Assembly: GCF_013337765.1 (NCBI RefSeq)
Contig: NZ_VBSB01000010.1
Span: forward strand, 434,001-498,000
DNA length: 64,000 nt
Direction of reading: 5' to 3'
From: Mycolicibacterium sphagni
GTDB taxonomy: Bacteria > Actinomycetota > Actinomycetes > Mycobacteriales > Mycobacteriaceae
The notes below the pieces were generated by a model. The model saw nothing but the letters and a program-made list of their open reading frames with translations, did not search any database and was not told where the DNA came from. The position numbers and the translations under genes are program-made. Shown one piece after another: positions 57,640 to 64,000 of this stretch. Position 1 is the first letter of the stretch; every line of letters begins with the position of its first letter.

Positions 57640-59205
57640 CTATCCAGCTGGCGCGGGCGAGTACTTGACGATCAGTTCCTGCTTGTAGAGTTTGCCGGTA
57701 TCGGTCCGCGGCAGCTGCGCCTCGAACGAGATCGAACGCGGACACTTGTAGTGCGCCAACCGATCTCGCAGCCACGCCGACAGCTCATCGGCGAGTTCCT
57801 CGGACGCCTCGGCCGGGTCCACCAGCTGCACCACACCCTTGACGCTCTGACCCATCTCGTCGTCGGGCACGCCGAACACGGCCGCGTCCATCACCTTCGG
57901 ATGGGTGACGAGCATGTTCTCGGCTTCCTGCGGGTAGATGTTCACGCCGCCGGAGATGATCATGTGGTGCCGGCGATCGGTGAGGTACAGGTAGCCGTCT
58001 TCGTCCACGTATCCGATGTCGCCCACGGTCATCCAACCCTCGGAATGCCGCGCAGCAGCAGTCTTCTCGGAGTCGTTGAGGTACTCGAAGGTGTTGCCGC
58101 CCTCGAAGTAGATCTCACCGTGCTCCCCCGGCGGCAGTTCATTGCCGTCCTCGTCGAGGATGTGCACGGTGCCCAGCATCGACTTGCCGACCGAACCCGG
58201 ATGCGCTAGCCACTCCTCAGCGCTGATCAACGTCGAGCCGATCGCCTCCGAAGAGGCGTAGTACTCGTCGACGATGGGGCCCCACCAGTCGATGATCTGC
58301 TTCTTGATCTCCACCGGACACGGGGCGGCGGCATGCATGACCCGCTGGAGGCTGGAGATGTCGTACGAGTTGCGCACGCTCTCAGGCAGTTTGAGCATCC
58401 GGGTGAACATCACCGGGACGAACTGGCCGTGAGTGACGCCATGACGCTGGATCGCATCCAGCGTGCCCTCGGCGTCGAACTTCTCCAGGACCACCACCGT
58501 GATGCCGCCACCCAGCATCGACAACGACCACACCGATGGTGCGGTGTGATACAGCGGTGCCGGGCTGAGGTAGACGCCGTTGGGGTCCATCCAGAAGCCG
58601 ACCAGCGCGCTCATCAGGCCAGGAGCTTCCGACGGCGGCAGGTGCGGCAGGTCGCGCTTGATGCCCTTGGGCCGCCCGGTGGTTCCCGACGAGTACTGCA
58701 GGAGATCGCCTTCGATCTCGTCGTCGATCGGGGTAACCGGTTGATCGGCAACGCATTCGGGGTAGCTCAGCCAGCCATCGAGTTCCCTGGAGCTGTTGGT
58801 CGCCGACGTTTCGGCTCCGTCGGCAATGACGAGCAGCTTCGGCAGACCCTTGGGCAGCTCAGCGCCAAGGCCTGCGAGCGTCTCGCTCAGCGCGGCGGAG
58901 CCGATGATCGCCTTGGCCTCACAGTTGTCGATGATGTAGGCGGCCTCGGCCGGGGTCAGGTGGGTGTTGATCGGCACGTAGTACAGCCCGCTGCGCCGCG
59001 CCGCCCACATCACCGTGTGGAAGTGCTCGTTGTTCTCCAGGAGGATCGCGACGGCGTCGCCCTCGACCAGCCCGGCCTGCCGGAACAGGTGGGCAAGCTG
59101 GTTGGCCCGTGCCTCCATCTGCGCGAAGGTGACGGTCTTTCCGGACGGATACAGGATGACTGCTGGCTTGTCGGGAGTAGCCTCGGCATGCTCGCGGATC
59201 TGCAT
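57640..59205 (-). CDS. Acyl-CoA ligase (FadD4-like)
   Basis: 521 residues. Motifs: LQYSSGTTGRPKGIKR, the core VGDIGYVDEDGYLYLTDRR with HHMIISGGVNIYPQEAE, and the catalytic lysine in PRTDTGKLYKQE. It should form an acyl-CoA for the dehydrogenase/hydratase genes around it. ATG 59205 (MQIREHAEATPDKPAVIL) is preferred to the upstream 59223. Position between pckA and the Rv0216-like gene matches FadD4 (Rv0214). A 14-base palindrome lies 24 bases upstream. Confidence 0.88.
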   Translation of the reverse strand: MQIREHAEATPDKPAVILYPSGKTVTFAQMEARANQLAHLFRQAGLVEGDAVAILLENNEHFHTVMWAARRSGLYYVPINTHLTPAEAAYIIDNCEAKAIIGSAALSETLAGLGAELPKGLPKLLVIADGAETSATNSSRELDGWLSYPECVADQPVTPIDDEIEGDLLQYSSGTTGRPKGIKRDLPHLPPSEAPGLMSALVGFWMDPNGVYLSPAPLYHTAPSVWSLSMLGGGITVVVLEKFDAEGTLDAIQRHGVTHGQFVPVMFTRMLKLPESVRNSYDISSLQRVMHAAAPCPVEIKKQIIDWWGPIVDEYYASSEAIGSTLISAEEWLAHPGSVGKSMLGTVHILDEDGNELPPGEHGEIYFEGGNTFEYLNDSEKTAAARHSEGWMTVGDIGYVDEDGYLYLTDRRHHMIISGGVNIYPQEAENMLVTHPKVMDAAVFGVPDDEMGQSVKGVVQLVDPAEASEELADELSAWLRDRLAHYKCPRSISFEAQLPRTDTGKLYKQELIVKYSPAPAG

Positions 59206-59228
59206 GGCTGCACAATACGACACACCGT

Positions 59229-59242
59229 TTGACGGCTGTCAA
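59229..59242. promoter_or_regulatory. Inverted repeat TTGAC-GGCT-GTCAA upstream of fadD4-like gene
   Basis: Perfect five-base arms with a four-base spacer, 24 bases upstream of the ligase start on the minus strand and inside the 54-base gap after the DUF4436 gene. On the minus strand TTGAC could also serve as a -35 element. No regulator is assigned. Confidence 0.4.
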
Positions 59243-59259
59243 GAAGGTCGTTCTCGGTG

Positions 59260-60165
59260 TCAGTCGCTGCGCCGCGTCCAGGCCACCAGATAGATCAGGA
59301 TGGCCACGACCAGCGCGATGAGCACCCACACGACGAGCGCCTCGTCGATCCAGGATCCCGGCGGTGGATCACCGGGGAGCACGTTGCGGATCGGGACGAC
59401 GGCGAAGAGCACGGCGGCGAACCACGTTGAGAACGGTGGCTGGAATTTCTTTCTGCCAAGGAGCATTTCGATCGCGGCGTAGAGCGCCATCGCCGGCAGC
59501 ATCAGCAGCACCAGGCAGATCCCGAAGATCAGGGCCATCGGGCCTCGTGCCCGGGAGAATGTGATGGTGGCGTTGTCGTTCGCACCACCCGAGTGGCTGG
59601 CAGGACCGGCACGGTCGCTGCGGATGTCCCAGCCGTACAGCGATCCGCTCACTTCCACCCGCGCCGGAACGTAGCGGCGTGTGTCACCGGAGCCGACGAC
59701 GACGTCGGCGCTGATGGTCTTGGTGACGTATGTGTCGAACGGCCATCGGTCCGCATCCCCCGTCGCCACCAACGAGGTCTTGGTCGCCTTGGGGACCTTG
59801 CCCTTGGGGAAGGACTGCTCACCGAATTCAGTACACGGGCACAGCCGCACGTCCATGTCCGTGTCCAGCCCGCCGAACTCCGGCTCCAGGAAACCCTTCT
59901 GCGGTATCACGACGACCTCGACATCCACCCGGTTGTCGATCGGGTGGATGGCCGTCAGTTCCAGCAGGACGACGGTCGCGTCGGCGGTGTCCAGATTCTG
60001 CGGCGCCAGGGTGTGCGCCGAGCTGTCGATCCAGAAGTATCCGGCCACGGCCCCGATGTAGACGGCGAGGATGACGCCGACGGCCGCGATCCGGCGCCAC
60101 CATGATTGCGCGCGCGCATGCGCCGTGTTCTGAGACGCAGGTGCATCGGCCGCCGAGACCCCCAC
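59260..60165 (-). CDS. DUF4436 membrane protein (second copy)
   Basis: 301 residues with the same architecture as the protein at 38407: anchor at about 24-46, a large extracytoplasmic domain with RWPFDTYVTKTISADV (compare DYPFDRYNGRLEVHAY), then three helices. The middle includes PMALIFGICLVLLMLPAMALYAA and FAAVLFAVVPIRNVLPGDPPPGSWID (compare FALIPLRNAVPGNPPIGSVID in the other copy). A CPC motif in the outer domain (RLCPCTEF) is not in the first copy. Function unknown. It sits between the fadD4-like gene and pckA on the same strand. Confidence 0.86.
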   Translation of the reverse strand: MGVSAADAPASQNTAHARAQSWWRRIAAVGVILAVYIGAVAGYFWIDSSAHTLAPQNLDTADATVVLLELTAIHPIDNRVDVEVVVIPQKGFLEPEFGGLDTDMDVRLCPCTEFGEQSFPKGKVPKATKTSLVATGDADRWPFDTYVTKTISADVVVGSGDTRRYVPARVEVSGSLYGWDIRSDRAGPASHSGGANDNATITFSRARGPMALIFGICLVLLMLPAMALYAAIEMLLGRKKFQPPFSTWFAAVLFAVVPIRNVLPGDPPPGSWIDEALVVWVLIALVVAILIYLVAWTRRSD

Positions 60166-60206
60166 GCCCGAGATGCTAACCGGGCGGTGGGGACCAACAG
60201 ACTGGG

Positions 60207-62033
60207 TTAGGAACTTTCAGCGAGCCGCTGCTTGAGCGCGTCGAACTCGTCCTTGACCCCGGTCGGCAACTTCTCGCCGACGAACTCGAACCACTCCTCG
60301 ATCAGGTGCAACTCGTCGCGCCACTCCTGGATGTTTACCGCGAGCGCCTCGTCGACATCGCCGGCGTCGGCGTCCAGGCCTTCGAGATCGAGGTCGCCGG
60401 CCCTGGGCACGATGCCGATCGGCGTCGTGGCCCCGTTGGCCTTGCCCTCGACCCGCTCGATGATCCACTTCATCACGCGGCTGTTCTCACCGAATCCCGG
60501 CCACAGGAAGCGGCCGTCGTCACCGCGGCGGAACCAGTTGACGAAGAAGATCTTCGGCATCTTCGACTCGTCGGCGTTCTTGCCGAGGTTGATCCAGTGG
60601 GCGAAATAGTCGCCGACGTTGTAGCCGAGGAACGGCAGCATGGCCATCGGGTCGCGACGGACGGTGCCGACCTTGCCCTCGGCGGCGGCGGTCTGCTCGG
60701 AACCCAAGGTGGCTCCGATGAACACGCCGTGCTGCCAGTCGCGGGCCTGCGTCACCAGCGGCACCGTCGTCTTGCGGCGGCCGCCGAACAGGATGGCCGA
60801 GATCGGCACGCCCTGCGGGTCGTCCCATTCCGGCGCCAGCGTGGGGCACTGCGACATCGGGGTGCAGTAGCGCGAGTTCGGGTGGGCGGCCTTCTCAGGC
60901 GACCCCGGCTCCCAATCGTTGCCCTTCCAGTCGACGAGGTGCTGCGGGTCGCCTTCGAGGCCTTCCCACCACACGCCGCCCTCGTCGGTCAGCGCGACAT
61001 TGGTGAAGACGGTGTTGCCCGCGGCGACGGTCTTCATCGCGTTCGGGTTGGAGCTCCAGTTGGTTCCCGGCGCGACACCGAAGAAACCGAACTCGGGGTT
61101 GGTGGCATACAGCCGGCCGTCCTTGCCGAAGCGCATCCACGCGATGTCGTCGCCGACGGTCTCGGCGCGCCAGCCGGGGACGGTCGGCTGCAGCATCGCC
61201 AGGTTGGTCTTACCGCAGGCCGACGGGAACGCGGCGGCCACGAAATACGCCTTGTTCTCCGGCGAGATCAGCTTGAGGATCAGCATGTGCTCGGCCAGCC
61301 AGCCCTCGTCGTGCGCCATCGCCGAGGCGATGCGCAGCGAGTAGCACTTCTTGCCCAGCAGGGCGTTGCCGCCGTAACCCGAGCCGAAGCTCCAGATCTC
61401 GCGGGTCTCGGGGAAGTGGGTGATGTACTTCGTGTCGTTGCACGGCCACGGCACGTCTTCCTGACCGGACTCCAGCGGCGCACCCAGCGAGTGCAGCGCC
61501 TTGACGAAGAACCCGTCCTCGCCGATCTTGTCCAGCGCGGCCTTGCCCATGCGGGTCATCGTCCGCATCGACACGACGACGTATTCGGAGTCGGTGATCT
61601 CGACGCCCAGCTTCGGATCGTCGGCGCCCAGCGGGCCCATGCAGAACGGCACCACATACATCGTGCGGCCGCGCATGCTGCCGCGGTACAGCTCGGTCAT
61701 GAGGCCACGCATCTCCGCGGGGTCCATCCAGTTGTTGGTCGGGCCGGCGTCGATCGCCCGCTCCGAGCAGATGAACGTCCGCGACTCCACGCGCGCCACG
61801 TCGGACGGCGCCGAACGGGCTAGATACGAGCTCGGCTCCTCGGTGTCGCTCAGCGGGGTGAAGGTGCCGGCAGCCACCAGGTGGTCGCACAGCCGCTGGT
61901 ATTCCTCAGCGGAACCGTCGGCGAAAACCACCCGGTCGGGCTGCGTCAGTTCGGCGACCTCCTGGACCCAGGCGAGGAGGCCGTGATGCTTTGTCGGTGC
62001 CGTATCCAAACCTGGGATGGTCGCTGAAGTCAT
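60207..62033 (-). CDS. pckA: Phosphoenolpyruvate carboxykinase (GTP)
   Basis: 608 residues, as in M. tuberculosis (606). It converts oxaloacetate plus GTP to PEP plus CO2 for gluconeogenesis, essential for growth on lipids and steroids. Seen in sequence: AAAFPSACGKTNLAMLQP (kinase-1a P-loop with the reactive Cys), the guanine-site stretch VGDDIAWMRFGKDGRLYATNPEFGFFGVAPGTNW and FFVNWFRRGDDGRFLWPGFGEN. ATG 62033. The 166-base upstream region separates it from the P-loop-like gene and is AT-richer than average; it contains no clear operator. Confidence 0.97.
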   Translation of the reverse strand: MTSATIPGLDTAPTKHHGLLAWVQEVAELTQPDRVVFADGSAEEYQRLCDHLVAAGTFTPLSDTEEPSSYLARSAPSDVARVESRTFICSERAIDAGPTNNWMDPAEMRGLMTELYRGSMRGRTMYVVPFCMGPLGADDPKLGVEITDSEYVVVSMRTMTRMGKAALDKIGEDGFFVKALHSLGAPLESGQEDVPWPCNDTKYITHFPETREIWSFGSGYGGNALLGKKCYSLRIASAMAHDEGWLAEHMLILKLISPENKAYFVAAAFPSACGKTNLAMLQPTVPGWRAETVGDDIAWMRFGKDGRLYATNPEFGFFGVAPGTNWSSNPNAMKTVAAGNTVFTNVALTDEGGVWWEGLEGDPQHLVDWKGNDWEPGSPEKAAHPNSRYCTPMSQCPTLAPEWDDPQGVPISAILFGGRRKTTVPLVTQARDWQHGVFIGATLGSEQTAAAEGKVGTVRRDPMAMLPFLGYNVGDYFAHWINLGKNADESKMPKIFFVNWFRRGDDGRFLWPGFGENSRVMKWIIERVEGKANGATTPIGIVPRAGDLDLEGLDADAGDVDEALAVNIQEWRDELHLIEEWFEFVGEKLPTGVKDEFDALKQRLAESS

Positions 62034-62179
62034 CGCTAAATCTCCTGCTTATTTTCTATGGCCAGGACGCAGTCCGGATTCCGCGTCAAGACGCGGTCCT
62101 CCCTGAAAAGTAGGTTAACGCGGGTGAGATACCCGCGGTTAATCGGGATTATGTCCGATCACTCACAGGAACGATTCAG

Positions 62180-62199
62180 AAAGCCATAATCGGGGCTTT
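62180..62199. terminator. Weak hairpin after the P-loop-like gene
   Basis: AAAGCC (62180-62185) and GGCTTT (62194-62199) form a six-base stem with an eight-base loop directly after the stop codon at 62200. There is no long T-tract on the minus strand, so termination is doubtful. The remaining bases to 62034 form the pckA leader, in which I see no other element. Confidence 0.25.
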
Positions 62200-63591
62200 T
62201 CATCGATTCAGTTCGGCCCGCACCGCCATCAAGGCCCTCTCGATCGCCGCCGCGCGCCGGTCCCGGATCGCGGCGGCGCGTGCCCGCAGCACCCCGTATT
62301 CGCGGATTTCCCGGTCGATCCGGGCGATCGCGGCCTCCATATCGGCGCCCTCGAGAGCGTCACGTTCGGCCGCCGCCCGGCCCCATGCCGCCTCCGCGGC
62401 CAGCACGCGGGTGGCCACCCACTCCTCGGTGGCGGTACGCAGCGCGGTCGTGATCTCCGTCACCCAGCGGTCCAGCAGGGCCCGGTCGTGGAGCAGCCCG
62501 CGGACACCGACCACCCACAGCGCCGCCGCGAGCCCCACCACCGCACCACCGATGGCACCGCCGATCGCCCACTGCGGAGCCAGGTCGGCGAGCAGGCGGC
62601 TCAGCGTCAATGCGATACCGAGCCCGAAGCCCGCCCCCAGCAGCATCGTCAACCGGGTCTCCACACCGCGTGACCGCAGCGGTGCTACCCCCACCTCGAC
62701 CACCGGGCACGACGCGAGCGCGGGCTCGACCGCCAGCCCCAGCTGCTCGCCGACATCGGCCAGCTGCCGCACAGTCTCCTGCTGCACGTCGCTGCTTACC
62801 TCGACGGCCCGGCGCCGCATCTCGTCGGTGACGCCGCCGAGCCGGCGTCGGGTCATCGTGGCCACGTCCTCCTGCAGCGCGGTGCGCGCCGTCGCACACC
62901 GGGCGCGCGCGAAATAGGACAACTGGACACGGGCCTGCTGAATCTGGCTGCGTACGGCGATGGTTCGTTCCGGCCTGTCCAGCCGAAACCGGCGCAGCTG
63001 GGCGGCGCGCTGCTCGCGTAGCGCAGCCAGCCGGGCTTCCCCGCCGGCATCCTCGACGTCCCCATCCAGTCTGCGATAACCGGAGATCAGTCGAGTTTCC
63101 CACGCCCGCAACCGATTTCGTCGGTCCAGCGTGTCATCGGCGAGCGTGGCGGTCAGCGCCGCGACGAGTTCGTCGACGACAGGTGGGCCCAGGTCCGGTG
63201 CGGCCGCGGCACCCACCCAGACCATGTCGCCGTAGCGGGCAGCCCGCTCGATCAGCAGCGCCCGGTCGGCGTCGAGGACATCCCGCCAGGTGCGGTGCAC
63301 GTCGATCTTGGACACCACTCCGATCACCGCGTCGGTGTCAGCGGCCACGACGTCCAGCAGCGCACAGTCCGATTCGGCCAGCGGCGCGGTTGCCGAGACC
63401 ACGAACACGACCGCGGCGGGGGCCTCGCCCGCCGCGAGTTCGTCGGCTTCGAGCACGCTGCGGCCGGGCAGCCGGTGCCGAAGAGCGGCGACGACGCTGC
63501 TGGTACCGGCCAGCCACGGGCCGGCGACCACCACGACGTCTCGGCGGATGATCGACGGCGGCGCCAGGCAGGCGTCGATGGTCTCGGTCAT
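62200..63591 (-). CDS. Dynamin/GTPase-like membrane-associated protein with degenerate P-loop (Rv0210-like)
   Basis: 463 residues. Near the N-terminus VVVVAGPWLAGTSSVVAAL occupies the place of a Walker A motif but lacks the lysine (GPWLAGTS instead of GxxxxGKS). Downstream VISKID-like GVVSKIDVH corresponds to the G4 motif NKxD. A long helical, Arg/Ala-rich middle (about 165-300) is followed by two adjacent hydrophobic helices (about 325-375) and a coiled C-terminal region. This is the layout of bacterial dynamin-like pairs. ATG 63591 overlaps the upstream gene by four bases (ATGA). Confidence 0.75.
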   Translation of the reverse strand: MTETIDACLAPPSIIRRDVVVVAGPWLAGTSSVVAALRHRLPGRSVLEADELAAGEAPAAVVFVVSATAPLAESDCALLDVVAADTDAVIGVVSKIDVHRTWRDVLDADRALLIERAARYGDMVWVGAAAAPDLGPPVVDELVAALTATLADDTLDRRNRLRAWETRLISGYRRLDGDVEDAGGEARLAALREQRAAQLRRFRLDRPERTIAVRSQIQQARVQLSYFARARCATARTALQEDVATMTRRRLGGVTDEMRRRAVEVSSDVQQETVRQLADVGEQLGLAVEPALASCPVVEVGVAPLRSRGVETRLTMLLGAGFGLGIALTLSRLLADLAPQWAIGGAIGGAVVGLAAALWVVGVRGLLHDRALLDRWVTEITTALRTATEEWVATRVLAAEAAWGRAAAERDALEGADMEAAIARIDREIREYGVLRARAAAIRDRRAAAIERALMAVRAELNR

Positions 63592-64000
63592 TCCAGTGGC
63601 TCCGCGACCCCGCCGGCCCGCTCCCATAACCGCAGCGAGCCGCGGACGATATCGGCACCGCAGCAGCGGTGCAGCGGCGACACCGGCCCCCGGGAGTACC
63701 GCTGCCAGGTGATCGCGCGCCGCAGATGCGCCGCCGTGGTGACGCCGTCGTCCACCGTCATCCCGGCGGCGCGCACGACCTCGATGGCCGCTGCCATTCT
63801 GGCGTCGACCTGCTGGTCAGACTCCGCAGCGTTGGCCGTTGTCAGGCGTTGGTAGCGCACCGGGGCGGCGGCCGCGTCGATCCCGGCGAGCAGCCCGTCC
63901 ACCGCGCTGGCGCGCCGCAGCGCGGCCACCAGCCCGGCCCGGTCGGCGCCCTCGCGCAACGCCAGCACGCCGTGCGCGATGCCGAACAGGTCGAGCTGGG
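63588..64000 (-). CDS. C-terminal part of an upstream dynamin/GTPase-like partner (Rv0209-like), cut by window
   Basis: The frame is open to the window edge; the part visible is about 137 residues, helical and Ala/Arg-rich, ending CCGADIVRGSLRLWERAGGVAEPLE. No catalytic motif is in view. Four-base overlap with the downstream P-loop-like gene indicates a translationally coupled pair, as for Rv0209-Rv0210 upstream of pckA in M. tuberculosis. Identity rests on context and a weak helical signature. Confidence 0.55.
   Translation of the reverse strand, partial: QLDLFGIAHGVLALREGADRAGLVAALRRASAVDGLLAGIDAAAAPVRYQRLTTANAAESDQQVDARMAAAIEVVRAAGMTVDDGVTTAAHLRRAITWQRYSRGPVSPLHRCCGADIVRGSLRLWERAGGVAEPLE

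Overview
The window is a high-GC actinobacterial chromosome segment with almost no non-coding DNA, and gene content and order point to a mycobacterium. It holds an arabinogalactan arabinosyltransferase (AftD), WS/DGAT, several Fad acyl-CoA enzymes, Lip esterases, a PGRS-repeat protein, a GTP-dependent PEP carboxykinase and KstR-type operators. From memory of the M. tuberculosis map, it is an expanded and inverted version of the Rv0209-Rv0236c region. Recognisable anchors are aftD, php, the Rv0228/0227c/0226c/0225/0224c/0223c group, echA1-, Rv0221-, lipC-, lipW-, Rv0216-, fadE3- and fadD4-like genes, pckA and Rv0210/0209-like genes. Rapid-grower-like insertions sit between the anchors. No gap between genes exceeds about 270 bases, and I found no rRNA, tRNA, CRISPR array, insertion sequence or phage.

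Region by region: 0-4 kb holds the 3' end of aftD, a phosphotriesterase-like protein, an acyl-CoA ligase and a TetR. At 4.5-10.5 kb there is an AveC-family membrane protein, then an operon on the minus strand: acyltransferase 3, glycosyltransferase, a maltokinase-like (possible glucosamine) kinase and a SIS-domain protein. At 10.6-20.5 kb is the conserved cell-envelope block (DUF3068, polytopic membrane protein, GT4, methyltransferase, aldehyde dehydrogenase), interrupted by a SRPBCC/TetR pair and a PGRS protein with no PE domain. At 20.5-33.8 kb are a MaoC hydratase, a FadE5-like dehydrogenase facing a TetR with a small ORF in front, a second small ORF coupled to a PhyH dioxygenase, an MFS pump, a thioesterase/FadE/FadE operon, LysR/DMT and a beta-propeller.

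At 33.8-43.2 kb are lipid genes: EchA1-like crotonase, a PlsC-like/FadD/esterase/DUF4436 operon behind a KstR box, WS/DGAT, LipC-like esterase and a GH6 glycosidase. At 43.2-59.2 kb lies what looks like a catabolic block: two amidohydrolases, a Baeyer-Villiger-type monooxygenase with an alcohol dehydrogenase, an esterase, three acyl-CoA dehydrogenases, a permuted-looking CoA transferase, a double-hotdog hydratase, a crotonase, an acyl-CoA ligase and a GntR regulator. At 59.2-64 kb are a second DUF4436 protein, pckA and two coupled P-loop-like genes, the last cut by the window edge.

The most interesting signals are two previously unannotated-looking small proteins next to regulator/oxygenase genes, several long perfect palindromes that pair naturally with local TetR regulators, two KstR-type boxes, a 25-bp repeat dispersed at three sites, the amino-sugar kinase operon, and a CoA transferase whose sequence halves appear in swapped order. 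All family and orthology statements are from recognition of the translated sequence; no database search was run.
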